A stretch of 64,000 nucleotides of DNA from assembly GCF_037126435.1 (NCBI RefSeq), contig NZ_CP147020.1, positions 558,001-622,000 on the forward strand, read 5' to 3'. Made by a program: the position numbers and the translations under genes. Position 1 is the stretch's first letter. The number at the start of each line of letters is the position of its first letter. Below the pieces are notes generated by a model. That model ran no database searches. It was not told the DNA's origin and saw nothing but the letters and a program-made list of their open reading frames with translations. Below, piece by piece: positions 9,359-17,697 of the stretch. The DNA is from Bernardetia sp. ABR2-2B (lineage in GTDB: Bacteria > Bacteroidota > Bacteroidia > Cytophagales > Bernardetiaceae).

Positions 9359-9390
9359 ATAGCTATCTAAAATTTACTTTAGATAGCTAT
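9359..9390. promoter_or_regulatory. Perfect 13-bp hairpin in the acs upstream gap
   Basis: ATAGCTATCTAAA and TTTAGATAGCTAT pair perfectly around six bases. Read on the minus strand the stem is followed by eight T, terminator-like, though no minus-strand gene ends here. It may be an attenuator for the zinc-ribbon gene. The rest of the 9292-9584 gap shows no gene. Confidence 0.45.
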
Positions 9391-9584
9391 ATCAATTTTG
9401 TATAACTATATCAATTTAGCAGAGTAATTTTTATAAAAATTAACAAAAACTATACTTTGCTAAAATACTATATTTTTTTAGGGAAACCGTTTTTATTTTT
9501 TTAGATTGAGGTATGAAAAGGTAGAATTAGTGAAATTTTACTTTTTCTAATATAATTACACACCTCAAAAAAATACACACAATC

Positions 9585-11480
9585 ATGAGAATCAGAACTT
9601 TAGAAGATTATACAACAGCCTACCGAAAGAGCGTAGAAAACCCTGAAAGATTTTGGGAAGAAGTAGCACGTACATTTTCTTGGCATAAAGGCTGGGACAA
9701 CGTTTTAGATTATAGTTTTGAAGACTATTCTGTAAAATGGTTTGAAGGAGCAAAATTCAATATTACTGAAAACTGTTTGGACAGACATTTACTCACAAAA
9801 GGTGATAAAGTAGCCTTAATATGGGAGCCCAACAGTCCAGATGATGACGAAATAGAATTTACATACAAGCAACTACATGAAAAAGTATGTCAGTTTGCCA
9901 ATGTCTTAAAAAATAATGGCGTTGAGAAAGGTGATAGAGTGGTTTTGTATATGCCAATGATTCCAGAACTTGCGATTGGAGTATTGGCTTGTGCTAGAAT
10001 TGGCGCAGTTCATTCGGTCGTTTTTGCAGGTTTTTCTTCTTCAGCTTTGGCAGATAGAATTAATGATGCACAAGCAAAAGTAGTTTTGAGTTCGGATGGG
10101 AATTTCAGAGGCACAAAAACTTTTGATGTTAAAAATGTAGTAGATGAAGCTCTTGAAAATTGTCCTTCTATCGAAAAACAAATCGTTTTGAAGAGAACAG
10201 AGTCAGAAATTACGATGAAAGAGGGCAGAGATATTTGGTGGAATGAAGAACTAGAAAAAGCCGACCCATTTTGTCCTGCTACAATTATTGATGCCGAAGA
10301 CCCTTTATTTATTCTTTATACTTCGGGTTCGACAGGAAAACCAAAAGGTGTTGTTCATCACGCTGGGGGGTATATGGTTTACACAAAATACAGTTTTGAA
10401 AACGTTTTTCAGCTTCAGGATAATGATGTGTATTGGTGTACTGCTGATATTGGTTGGATTACTGGACATTCATACATTGTCTATGCACCTCTTTTAGCTG
10501 GTTCTACGACAATGATGTTTGAGGGTGTTCCAACATTTCCTGATGCTGGGCGTTTTTGGGAAATTGTAGATAAATATAAGGTTTCCATTTTTTATACTGC
10601 TCCGACGGCGATTCGTGCGCTACAAGCAAAAGGATTAGAACATGTGAATAAGCATAATTTATCTTCATTAAGAGTTTTGGGAACAGTAGGCGAACCGATA
10701 AATGAAGAAGCATGGGATTGGTATCATCAACATATTGGAAAGGGGAACTGTCCGATTGTAGATACATGGTGGCAGACTGAAACAGGTGGAATTATGATTT
10801 CAAATTTGGCAGGAGTTACTCCAAACAAACCAACTTGTGCAACACTTCCACTTCCTGGTATTCAGCCTGTTTTGTTAGATGCAGAAGGCAATGAACTAAA
10901 AGGAAATAATGTAGAAGGAAATTTATGTATCAAATACCCTTGGCCTTCTATTTTACGCACAACTTATGGAGACCACGAGCGTTGCAAAAACACTTATTTT
11001 TCTACCTATAAAGGTTATTATTTTACTGGCGACGGTTGTAAAAGAGACCACGATGGAATGTACAGAATTTTAGGGCGTGTAGATGATGTAATCAACGTTT
11101 CTGGTCATAGAATGGGAACGGCAGAAGTAGAAGATGCCATCAATCAGCACGAAGACGTAATAGAATCAGCAGTAGTAGGCTATCCCCATGAAATAAAGGG
11201 GCAGGGAATTTATGCTTTTGTTATTTGCGATGAAAATTCTGATAAATCAGCAGAAGACTTGAAAGCAGAAATTTTGAAAACTGTTTCTCAACATATTGGA
11301 GCGATTGCAAAACCAGAAAAAATACAAGTCGTTTCTGGACTTCCAAAAACTCGTTCTGGAAAGATTATGCGTAGAATTTTGAGGAAAGTAGCTGAAGGAG
11401 ACGTTTCTAATCTTGGAGATACTTCTACTTTGGTCGATCCTTCTGTTGTAGATGAAATAAAAGAAGGTGCAGGGCTGTAA
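9585..11480 (+). CDS. acs: Acetyl-CoA synthetase (AMP-forming)
   Basis: The 631-residue protein activates acetate to acetyl-CoA through acetyl-AMP. The adenylate-forming P-loop YTSGSTGKPKG is near residue 245, WWQTETGG near 400, the hinge/A8 region GRVDDVINVSGHRMGTAEVE near 500, and the C-terminal catalytic lysine sits in SGKIMRR near residue 590. Length and order match full Acs. Its product feeds the TCA cycle, and it sits near an acetate-type symporter and pyruvate dehydrogenase E2. A strong bidirectional terminator follows. Confidence 0.96.
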   Translation: MRIRTLEDYTTAYRKSVENPERFWEEVARTFSWHKGWDNVLDYSFEDYSVKWFEGAKFNITENCLDRHLLTKGDKVALIWEPNSPDDDEIEFTYKQLHEKVCQFANVLKNNGVEKGDRVVLYMPMIPELAIGVLACARIGAVHSVVFAGFSSSALADRINDAQAKVVLSSDGNFRGTKTFDVKNVVDEALENCPSIEKQIVLKRTESEITMKEGRDIWWNEELEKADPFCPATIIDAEDPLFILYTSGSTGKPKGVVHHAGGYMVYTKYSFENVFQLQDNDVYWCTADIGWITGHSYIVYAPLLAGSTTMMFEGVPTFPDAGRFWEIVDKYKVSIFYTAPTAIRALQAKGLEHVNKHNLSSLRVLGTVGEPINEEAWDWYHQHIGKGNCPIVDTWWQTETGGIMISNLAGVTPNKPTCATLPLPGIQPVLLDAEGNELKGNNVEGNLCIKYPWPSILRTTYGDHERCKNTYFSTYKGYYFTGDGCKRDHDGMYRILGRVDDVINVSGHRMGTAEVEDAINQHEDVIESAVVGYPHEIKGQGIYAFVICDENSDKSAEDLKAEILKTVSQHIGAIAKPEKIQVVSGLPKTRSGKIMRRILRKVAEGDVSNLGDTSTLVDPSVVDEIKEGAGL

Positions 11481-11570
11481 TAAAAGTGGTAAAATTATTA
11501 CACCTTACTTCTTTGCAAAACTTATGTCATAATTCGTATATTAGACCTTTACAACTAACCTACCACTCAT

Positions 11571-11605
11571 AAAAAAAGCAACTTCTAAAAGAGGTTGCTT
11601 TTTTT
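11571..11605. terminator. Bidirectional rho-independent terminator
   Basis: AGCAACTTC and GAGGTTGCT form a stem flanked by seven A on the left and seven T on the right, so it can stop acs transcripts and anything arriving from the right. Confidence 0.85.
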
Positions 11606-11727
11606 GTTCCAACAATTAAAAAAGTAATAGAAATTACTAATTTAGAAGTTAGATGAGTAAAATATGTTTTGAGTTGCTTTATATAAAAAAAATAATCTTT
11701 GTAGTTATATCAAACACAAGTATATTT

Positions 11728-13434
11728 TTAAACTAACATTTTCAAAGGATTTTCCATAAACTCTTTCAAAGTCTGTAAAAATGCTGCACCAACAGCTCCA
11801 TCAACAACTCTATGGTCGCATGACAAAGTCATTTTCATAATATTTCCAACTACAATTTCGCCTTCTTTCACGATAGGCTGTTGGGTAATTGCACCGACAG
11901 CTAAAATACAAGCATTTGGCGCATTGATAATTGCTGTAAACTCTTCAATTCCGAACATTCCCAGATTAGAAATCGTAAATGTACTTCCTTCCCAATCTGA
12001 AGGCTGTAATTTTTTATCTTTTGCCTTTCCTGCGTAATCTTTTACTTCAGTATTGATTTGAGAAAGTGTTTTCATCTCTGCAAAGCGAACCACAGGAACT
12101 AATAAACCTTCATCTACTGCCACAGCAACACCCATATGGACATTGTCATGATAACGAATAACATCGCCTTGCCAAGAAGCATTTATAGCTGGGTGTTTTT
12201 TGAGAGCCAAAGCTGTTGATTTGATTACAATATCATTAAATGAAATTTTTGTATCAGAAAGACCATTTAACATTTTACGTGTTTCGATGGCTTTATCCAT
12301 ATTTACAGCAATCGTTAGATAAAAGTGAGGAGCTGTAAATTTACTAGCAGAAAGGCTCTTTGCAATTGCCTTACGCATCTGCGAAACCTTCTCGTCTTGT
12401 GTTCCCTCTTGTGCAAAAGCTGGTGCTGATTTTTGAGCAGATTGGACATCAGATTGATTATCAGAAACTTGTTTTGTTTCTGCTTTAGTAGCTTTTTGAG
12501 GAGTAAAGTTCTCTATATCTTTTTTAGTAATTCTTCCATTCTCACCACTTCCTTCTATTTGATTGATATCATATCCATTTTCTTCTGCCATTTTTTTGGC
12601 TAAAGGAGATATAAAAATACGTCCTTCTGAGCTTTCATTAGAAGAACTAGAACTATCAGAATCGGAACTAGAAACTGATTTTGTTTCTTGTTTAGTTTTT
12701 GTTTGCTCTTCTTCCTCACTATCAGAATTAGAACTACTATCAGTATCTGAATTTTCAGCATCTAAAAGAGCTTGATAATCTGCTCCTTTTTCACCAATAA
12801 CTGCGATGGGTGCATCAATAGGAACACTATCGCCTTCTTCAGCTGCTAAATATAAAACTTCGCCATCATCATAAATATCAAAATCCATTGTAGCCTTGTC
12901 TGTTTCTACTTCGGCAATGACATCTCCAGATTTGAGTTTGTCGCCTACTTTTACGAGCCAAGATGCCAAAACCCCCTCTTCCATAGTATCAGTCATTTTT
13001 CTCATACGAAGAACAACAGCATTGATAGAGGAAGTATCAATTTTTTTAGCAGAAGATTTTTCTTGCTTTGGCTGTTCTACTTCTTTTTTAGGCTCTTTTT
13101 GCATTTCTTTTTCGTCTGACTTTTCCTTACCTCCTTCTTGAGAAGATTCACTATTTGCTGTCCCAAATTTTGCTTTTAAGTCTGAAATATCTTCTCCCTT
13201 TTTGCCCAAAATCAAAACTGGGTCATTTACAGGAACTCCCTCTCCTTCACTAACGCCAATATATAAGACTTCGCCATCAACGAAACTTTCCCATTCCATG
13301 GTTGCTTTATCAGTTTCAATTTCAGCTAAAAGGTCGCCTGATTTTATTGTGTCACCTTCTTTTACGAGTATACTTGCTACAACGCCTTCTTCCATGGTAT
13401 CAGTAAGGCGTGGCATAATAAGGATTTCAGCCAT
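11728..13434 (-). CDS. pdhC: Pyruvate dehydrogenase E2, dihydrolipoamide acetyltransferase
   Basis: The 568-residue protein transfers the acetyl group from the lipoyl arm to CoA in the pyruvate dehydrogenase complex. Two lipoyl domains are present, with the lipoylated lysines in ETDKATMEWES (about residue 43) and ETDKATMDFDI (about 180), separated by Glu/Lys/Ser-rich linkers. A peripheral-subunit-binding domain lies around residues 275-310 (ISPLAKKMAEENGYD). The catalytic domain ends with SCDHRVVDGA near residue 541, carrying the active-site His and Asp. The E1 genes are not adjacent in the window. Confidence 0.95.
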   Translation of the reverse strand: MAEILIMPRLTDTMEEGVVASILVKEGDTIKSGDLLAEIETDKATMEWESFVDGEVLYIGVSEGEGVPVNDPVLILGKKGEDISDLKAKFGTANSESSQEGGKEKSDEKEMQKEPKKEVEQPKQEKSSAKKIDTSSINAVVLRMRKMTDTMEEGVLASWLVKVGDKLKSGDVIAEVETDKATMDFDIYDDGEVLYLAAEEGDSVPIDAPIAVIGEKGADYQALLDAENSDTDSSSNSDSEEEEQTKTKQETKSVSSSDSDSSSSSNESSEGRIFISPLAKKMAEENGYDINQIEGSGENGRITKKDIENFTPQKATKAETKQVSDNQSDVQSAQKSAPAFAQEGTQDEKVSQMRKAIAKSLSASKFTAPHFYLTIAVNMDKAIETRKMLNGLSDTKISFNDIVIKSTALALKKHPAINASWQGDVIRYHDNVHMGVAVAVDEGLLVPVVRFAEMKTLSQINTEVKDYAGKAKDKKLQPSDWEGSTFTISNLGMFGIEEFTAIINAPNACILAVGAITQQPIVKEGEIVVGNIMKMTLSCDHRVVDGAVGAAFLQTLKEFMENPLKMLV

Positions 13435-13898
13435 AAGAATATATTATTTTATGTGGTTTGCTTTTGTGTTTTATTTACTTGTGTGATTTCTAGTATTTTT
13501 TTGATTGAATTTCAAATTTCTTATTTAAAAGAATTAGTAAAAAGTGAAAATTCAATCCTTCTACTTCAAAGATAAGAATTTAATCTGTGAAGGCAATTTT
13601 AGCCTAAATTTTATTAGTGATTTTTTTGAGTATATCTGATGTACCATACTATTGGACATTTTGAGATAAATGCAGTCCTAAAGGGCAGCCTATCTTTATA
13701 AAACTAAAAACAGGCAAAATGCATTATTAAACAGTCTGCTCTATGAGACTGACCTATGCAGAAATATAAGAATGATAATTAAAAGAACACACAGTTATAA
13801 ATAGTAACACTTTAGGGTACACAATCTAAGGGTATATAGTAATTTTTACACCTTTATCTTAGTTTAAATTTAGCAAAAAACACGCTTTAAAGCAAAAA
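13435..13898. other. Intergenic stretch left of element E1
   Basis: This 460-base gap between the pdhC start and the left attachment site contains no convincing gene on either strand. It should hold the pdhC promoter. A short palindromic tract GTCTGCTCTATGAGACTGAC lies near 13732. Confidence 0.5.
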
Positions 13899-13926
13899 AA
13901 AGGCATATACGGATGTATATGCCTTT
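13899..13926. terminator. Perfect 12-bp hairpin beside the left attachment site
   Basis: AAAGGCATATAC and GTATATGCCTTT pair perfectly around GGAT, preceded by A-rich and followed by weakly T-rich sequence. It lies five bases outside the att core. A different hairpin with AAAAGGCTT/AAGCCTTTT arms lies near the right att. Confidence 0.6.
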
Positions 13927-13930
13927 AACA

Positions 13931-13945
13931 TTGTGATTCCTTCAG
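13931..13945. repeat. Left attachment site core (attL)
   Basis: TTGTGATTCCTTCAG is identical to 57114-57128 at the other end of the element. The flanking bases differ, so the identity is exactly 15 bp. It is not inside a recognisable tRNA or protein gene. Confidence 0.8.
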
Positions 13946-14044
13946 GATAACAAAAATGGCTTATAAATAACGACAAAGGCGTTTTTGTAATACAGTAACC
14001 TATAATGTTACCAAGATACAAATACCTTTTAGGCAAGTAGGAAA

Positions 14045-14509
14045 CTACTCTCCAAAATTCAAACTAAATAAGTTTAACTCTTCATTTGTAGGTAGTGTCG
14101 CTTTTTTACTACTTGCCTTACCCTTTCCCAGCTCAAGACCTTCTATTTTTAGGTCTTTGGTTATTAGATGCTCATACAAAGTATTTATTTTTTTACGTAA
14201 CTCCGAAACTGTATCTTTTAGATTAGATATTTCTGCTTCTGCTTTTAAAGCTCTGTCTTTCCATTTGCTACTCTCTTTTTCTTCAAAAGTTGTATTTTTG
14301 TTTAGCATTTCTCCATTTCCACTAATTAACCATTCAGTATTAATCCCCTCGCTTTTTAGAAACATCAAATACTTTACATTGGGTTTGGCAGTCTTTCCTA
14401 ATTCCATTTTACTTACAGAATTTTGACTAATACCTATTTTTATTGATGCTTCTGTTTGGGATAAGCCTAAAAATTCCCTTGCGTTTTTAAATCTAATTCC
14501 TTGATTCAT
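14045..14509 (-). CDS. XRE-family repressor of E1
   Basis: The 154-residue protein has an N-terminal helix-turn-helix (FLGLSQTEASIKIGISQNSV, residues 13-32), then a segment found in phage-type repressors (GINTEWLISGNGEML), a coiled coil (about residues 80-115) and a Lys/Ser-rich tail. There is no LexA-type peptidase domain. It is transcribed divergently from the early genes across a palindromic operator, the usual lysogeny switch arrangement. The protein at the matching place of E2 has the same length and layout but a clearly different recognition helix, so the two elements probably do not share immunity. Confidence 0.85.
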   Translation of the reverse strand: MNQGIRFKNAREFLGLSQTEASIKIGISQNSVSKMELGKTAKPNVKYLMFLKSEGINTEWLISGNGEMLNKNTTFEEKESSKWKDRALKAEAEISNLKDTVSELRKKINTLYEHLITKDLKIEGLELGKGKASSKKATLPTNEELNLFSLNFGE

Positions 14510-14548
14510 AAGTATTTAGAGTTTTTTGAGTAAAAAAGTTTAATATTT

Positions 14549-14592
14549 TACTCTAAAAAGTTTTTTGTTTACAACTTTTAGAGTATATTTGC
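14549..14592 (+). promoter_or_regulatory. E1 early promoter overlapped by a palindromic operator
   Basis: TACTCTAAAAAGT (14549-14561) and ACTTTTAGAGTA (14574-14585) are near-perfect inverted arms. The right arm abuts TATATTTG (14584-14591), a match to the Bacteroidota -7 motif TAnnTTTG, with TTTG at 14564-14567 as a -33 candidate. A further half site TTTAGAGT is at 14515-14522 next to the repressor start. Confidence 0.6.
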
Positions 14593-14653
14593 ATTATAGA
14601 TAATGATATTTACACAAAGTTACGCATAAGTAATGAAAAAAGTTTACTAATCA

Positions 14654-14908
14654 ATGGAACAATCTCAAAAAACTAAAATAGCGACGATTAATGCGAAAGT
14701 AAATGCAGACTTAAAAGATGATTTTACACACGCCTTATTAGAGGAACATGTAGCTAGTCAGACTTATTTTTTTGAGTGGGCAATGCAATTAGCAATCGAA
14801 CACCGTAAAGATTTTTTTGAATTTATGCGAAGCAAAAAACTATCTGATAAATATGTCCACCAAAAAATACCACAACTTAACACAGGAGCAGAAAGCTCAA
14901 ATGTATGA
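14654..14908 (+). CDS. Small early protein, possibly ribbon-helix-helix
   Basis: This is the first gene of the rightward early operon, 84 residues. The N-terminal part (KIATINAKVNADLKDDFTHA) has the strand-then-helix pattern of ribbon-helix-helix DNA-binding proteins, followed by a Glu/His-containing helix (FFEWAMQLAIEHRKDFFEF). Its place next to the repressor and the divergent operator suits a Cro-like or partner regulator. The corresponding E2 gene at 57836 also looks ribbon-helix-helix-like. Function is inferred from position and pattern only. Confidence 0.55.
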   Translation: MEQSQKTKIATINAKVNADLKDDFTHALLEEHVASQTYFFEWAMQLAIEHRKDFFEFMRSKKLSDKYVHQKIPQLNTGAESSNV

Positions 14909-15044
14909 GTTACAATGTGAATACGACAGTTATTCTAAGCAAATGAAAAAAGCCTTAAACGAGGGAGATACAGAAAAGTATGACTACTATGAAAATCTTA
15001 GAAGTCAGATACCTGCTAAAAAGCTAAAAGTCAAAAACTCTTAG
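14853..15044 (+). CDS. Small charged early protein, unknown
   Basis: I take the start at MSTKKYHNLTQEQ, giving 63 residues; an ATG 36 bases upstream is also in frame. The gene overlaps the end of the preceding one in another frame, as is common in packed phage early regions. The protein is highly charged and helical (ELQCEYDSYSKQMKKALNEG) with a basic C-terminus (AKKLKVKNS). No family is recognised. Confidence 0.5.
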   Translation: MSTKKYHNLTQEQKAQMYELQCEYDSYSKQMKKALNEGDTEKYDYYENLRSQIPAKKLKVKNS

Positions 15045-15087
15045 TAATTCTATTCAATCAGAAAGACAAATTTTAATCATTCCAAAA

Positions 15088-15111
15088 CCCAACTAAATAC
15101 TCAAAATTATG
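15088..15111 (+). promoter_or_regulatory. Recurrent leader CCCAACTAAA...AATTATG (first of a set)
   Basis: CCCAACTAAATACTCAAAAT directly precedes the ATG at 15109. Closely similar leaders end at the starts of four other E1 genes: 15652-15675, 16341-16366, 19329-19356 and 20807-20831. A shortened form CAACTAAA occurs before E2 genes near 59306 and 59997. It probably serves translation initiation in a host without strong Shine-Dalgarno use. Confidence 0.6.
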
Positions 15112-15387
15112 TCAGACTTTAAGCCTCAAACGTCAGATTTCAAAGAAATGTACAATAAACTTGTTTTAGAAAACGCAAAATTGGTAGAACAAAACAGGGA
15201 ACTGAAATATCAAGCAGACCTCAAAGATTATGCTATGGAAAAGGTAGCATTAGTAGAAATAGAGGTAGAAGAAACGGCTAAACAACGCAATGCTTATCGT
15301 CATAAAGCTCACAAGCTAGAATATGAAGTGTCTAATTTAAGAACAGAATTAGAGTTTGTGAAAAAAAAGTATGAAGCATCAAAATAG
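15109..15387 (+). CDS. Coiled-coil early protein, unknown
   Basis: The 92-residue protein is almost entirely one predicted coiled coil (from MYNKLVLENAKLVEQNRELK to LRTELEFVKKKYEASK). It begins right after one of the repeated CCCAACTAAA leaders, which supports the chosen start. Nothing else is recognisable. A tRNA-like sequence follows in the 285-base gap downstream. Confidence 0.55.
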   Translation: MSDFKPQTSDFKEMYNKLVLENAKLVEQNRELKYQADLKDYAMEKVALVEIEVEETAKQRNAYRHKAHKLEYEVSNLRTELEFVKKKYEASK

Positions 15388-15554
15388 TGTTTGTATGTGC
15401 AAGAACAAATTTTTAAACTAAAAAGAAAGTATTTGTGTGCTTTAAGAAGGTAGAAATACTGTTTCTATTTTCTTTCAAGAAAAGCGATTGAACATTGTAA
15501 TATGAGGATTTTCCTTGTCCTCTAAAAAGGAAATATTATAAAGTAAAATCGCCA

Positions 15555-15625
15555 GCTAGGTTAGTATAGTGGTCAGTACGCTGATAACGAAGTCAGTAGC
15601 AGGAGTTCGAGTCTCCTACCTAGTG
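15555..15625 (+). tRNA. tRNA-like cloverleaf with an abnormal anticodon arm
   Basis: GCTAGGT and ACCTAGT form the acceptor stem (first pair G-U), GTAT..GTAC with AGTGGTCA forms the D arm, and AGGAG-TTCGAGT-CTCCT forms a perfect T arm. The anticodon arm does not give a normal 5-bp stem and 7-base loop: CTGAT/GTCAG leaves a 6-base loop AACGAA, and CTGA/TCAG leaves eight bases. ACG could be read as an arginine anticodon, but position 33 is not U. The 3' end is not CCA-encoded. It is transcribed with the early genes. Confidence 0.6.
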
Positions 15626-15672
15626 CAAGAGAAAATTTTAATCATTCATAACCCAACTAAAATACTTGAATT

Positions 15673-15942
15673 ATGGGAAAGGGAAATAAAATCAAAAAAG
15701 AAATACAGCGCAATGAAGACCACATGAATAATATCAAAACAATGATAACTGATTATTGCAATAAAGAAAATATCAGCTTAGTGGGTCATGTTGCAGCGAT
15801 TGATAACAAACATCTTAAAAAAGGAAAACACGCTGCTTTAGTAGCTCATATTGGAGTTGGAAATATAAAAGCACTAAAGCCTTTGCAGATGGGATTATAC
15901 GCTACTATTGGTTTACAGCTTGAGAAAGAATTAGAAGAGTAG
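15673..15942 (+). CDS. Unknown small early protein
   Basis: The 89-residue product has a basic N-terminus (MGKGNKIKKEIQRNEDHMNN) and a more compact C-terminal part with GHVAAIDNKHLKKGKHAALV and a hydrophobic helix. It follows the recurrent CCCAACTAAA leader, which fixes the start. It lies between the two tRNA-like genes. No family is recognised. Confidence 0.55.
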   Translation: MGKGNKIKKEIQRNEDHMNNIKTMITDYCNKENISLVGHVAAIDNKHLKKGKHAALVAHIGVGNIKALKPLQMGLYATIGLQLEKELEE

Positions 15943-15994
15943 TGTTTGTGCAACGATAAATCTAAGTGTAGGGAACAAACACTTAGTTGGACAA

Positions 15995-16083
15995 TGCCTA
16001 TTAGCTCAGTGCAATTAAGGTAGAGCGTTATTACTTAGCTAGAAAAGTAGTAAAGGTCGGGAGTTCGAATCTCTCATAGGCAT
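15995..16083 (+). tRNA. Second tRNA-like cloverleaf with extended anticodon arm
   Basis: TGCCTAT and ATAGGCA make a perfect 7-bp acceptor stem, GCTC..GAGC the D stem (with GG in a long loop), and GGGAG-TTCGAAT-CTCTC the T arm. Between D and T arms the sequence folds into a long stem, TTATTACTT with AAGTAGTAA (one G-U), around AGCTAGAA. CTA sits in the loop but is preceded by G instead of U33. So the fold is tRNA-like but decoding ability is doubtful. It is longer than a class I tRNA. Confidence 0.6.
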
Positions 16084-16187
16084 CAAATATCAATTTTTGA
16101 TATTGTTATTTGGGTAAAATAACGGAATAAAGTAGTTGGGAAGCTACTTTATTCTTCCTAATAATTTATCAAATCACTAAATAAAAA

Positions 16188-16328
16188 ATGAATCTAATAG
16201 TACAAATAATACTTTTCGTTTTAGCTTTTCTTACTTGTTTATGTGGTGTTGCTATGCTTATAGATGCCGTTATCATAGACTTTATGCCAAGAAAAATACA
16301 GGACTGGTGGGAACATCATTACTGGTAA
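16188..16328 (+). CDS. 46-residue single-span membrane protein
   Basis: ATG at 16188 opens a 46-codon frame. The product has one long hydrophobic helix (IVQIILFVLAFLTCLCGVAM), then a short polar tail rich in Trp and His (KIQDWWEHHYW). The next gene begins 35 bases downstream after a CCCAACTAAA leader. Small proteins of this shape are common in phage early regions, sometimes in membrane takeover or exclusion, but nothing specific can be said. Confidence 0.5.
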   Translation: MNLIVQIILFVLAFLTCLCGVAMLIDAVIIDFMPRKIQDWWEHHYW

Positions 16329-16363
16329 AATAAATCAAAACCCAACTAAATACTCAAAAAATT

Positions 16364-16681
16364 ATGCTTTTTATTAATAAACCCACACAGCCAAGAAGAC
16401 TTGTAAAATTCTATGCTCAACTAAATACAGAGTTTAAAAATTGCAAAATAAGTGCAGAGAGAATACAAGATTGTAATCTCAATCTCACTCTTTTTGATGA
16501 AACTCTTATTCAGAAAAACGGAAACGAGCCAAGTTTGAATCTGCTCCGTGAGCTAGACTTCATACAAAGAAGTGATGAGGTAAAACTACAAATAGCAGAA
16601 GCTGTTACAAAAATACTTCGCAAAGAATTATTAAAGCGTGTTACTTATTTTGCTCATCTAAATAACTACCAATATGGCTAA
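16364..16681 (+). CDS. Unknown early protein
   Basis: The 105-residue protein is mainly helical and mixed in charge (AERIQDCNLNLTLFDETL, LNLLRELDFIQRSDEVKL). The start is supported by the CCCAACTAAA leader ending at the ATG. Its stop overlaps the next gene by 8 bases, so the two are probably translationally coupled. I do not recognise it. Confidence 0.6.
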   Translation: MLFINKPTQPRRLVKFYAQLNTEFKNCKISAERIQDCNLNLTLFDETLIQKNGNEPSLNLLRELDFIQRSDEVKLQIAEAVTKILRKELLKRVTYFAHLNNYQYG

Positions 16682-16961
16682 ACAGAGATTACCCTACCAG
16701 ATGAAAATGCAGGAACGTAATGCTAAAGCAGTTATGATGAACCGTGCATTGAAGGCTCTTGTAAGTCATAAAATTGAATGTAGTAAAGCAAGAAAAGCAG
16801 AAGAGCCAGAGCCTTATTTGAAGCTATCAGAAGTAGAAGTACAAACATTAATAGATGCTTGTGGACTTGCAAAAGATGCTCTCAAAGGTATTCAGATAGA
16901 AATGTTCAACTCAAAACCAATAAAACGATGCCAAGAGGTTATACAAGACACGAACGAGTAG
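16674..16961 (+). CDS. Unknown early protein
   Basis: The 95-residue product has a basic N-terminal half (MAKQRLPYQMKMQERNAKAV) and a helical second half (LKLSEVEVQTLIDACGLAKD). It overlaps both its upstream neighbour (8 bases) and the next gene (34 bases), forming a tight early operon. No family is recognised. Confidence 0.55.
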   Translation: MAKQRLPYQMKMQERNAKAVMMNRALKALVSHKIECSKARKAEEPEPYLKLSEVEVQTLIDACGLAKDALKGIQIEMFNSKPIKRCQEVIQDTNE

Positions 16962-17389
16962 CCTATCAGTACAAAAAAATAGACTATCATTATCAGCAGT
17001 TAGTTCGTTTAGGCGAATCAACGGATAAAATCTTAGAAAAGATGCTTATGAGCCAAGCTCTCCAACAGGAAGAGGCGAAACCAGAAGTAGAAGAGCCAAA
17101 AGAAGTTGTACAACTTACAGGCTATCTAAAGTACGTAAAAGAATATGTAGAAGGCAAATATCAATCTATGTTTGTCAAAGAAGGAGAAGAGCGCAGTAGT
17201 ATTCAATTATTCTATAAGCAAAATGAATCAATACTATTTGATTTAGAACGCTTACAGAATATGGAACTCAACGGTATAAAAGTAGTCGTAAAAGCCATTC
17301 AAAACGGTTATACGTCCACAGATAAACCGATTATGAATGTAGTATCAGTTCAGAATTATAAGGAGTTTTTGAAAGAACAAAAAAGCTAA
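16928..17389 (+). CDS. TGYL-domain protein shared by E1 and E2
   Basis: I start at MPRGYTRHERVAYQYKK, giving 153 residues; the frame is open further upstream but that part lies inside the preceding gene. The C-terminal 90 residues open with VVQLTGYLKYVKEYVEGKY and end with KPIMNVVSVQNYKEFLK. The E2 protein at 61690 has TGYLRHVNNSRGELTATF and VPIVEVTSIKEYKQIK in the same places, so the two are homologous. The pattern is beta-rich and could be an OB-like nucleic-acid-binding fold, but this is a guess. Confidence 0.6.
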   Translation: MPRGYTRHERVAYQYKKIDYHYQQLVRLGESTDKILEKMLMSQALQQEEAKPEVEEPKEVVQLTGYLKYVKEYVEGKYQSMFVKEGEERSSIQLFYKQNESILFDLERLQNMELNGIKVVVKAIQNGYTSTDKPIMNVVSVQNYKEFLKEQKS

Positions 17390-17393
17390 TTTT

Positions 17394-17672
17394 ATGGAAA
17401 ACGAATTAATCAGATTTATACTATCCATCGCAATAGCTGCTCCTATGGTATTTATGCTTCTTAAAATTCTTATCAGAGGAGAAGAAATTAAGATAAATGA
17501 ATTGCACGAAAAAAACAGCAGGTTGAAACGTGAGAATCAATCTCTTATGAGAATCAACAATGACAATGCTGAACATATAGAAACTCTACACAGAGCCGTA
17601 GATGAAGAATATGATAAGAAAGTAAGAAGACAGGAATTCATGTCTTTTCTAAAGCAAAACAGACTAGATTAA
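17394..17672 (+). CDS. Membrane-anchored coiled-coil protein
   Basis: The 92-residue protein has one N-terminal membrane span (FILSIAIAAPMVFMLLKILI) followed by a charged coiled coil (ELHEKNSRLKRENQSLMRIN). The gene starts two bases after the preceding stop. A membrane-anchored cytoplasmic coiled coil may tether other early proteins. Nothing more can be said. Confidence 0.55.
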   Translation: MENELIRFILSIAIAAPMVFMLLKILIRGEEIKINELHEKNSRLKRENQSLMRINNDNAEHIETLHRAVDEEYDKKVRRQEFMSFLKQNRLD

Positions 17673-17697
17673 AATCAATCAAAACTTTACAAAAACT

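Noticed and set aside
12563-13486. Ser-rich plus-strand frames opposite pdhC
   Set aside because: They are antisense of the Glu/Ser-rich linkers of the E2 protein.
13931-13945. Integration into a tRNA gene
   Set aside because: No tRNA fold overlaps either att copy; the tRNA-like genes are internal to the element.
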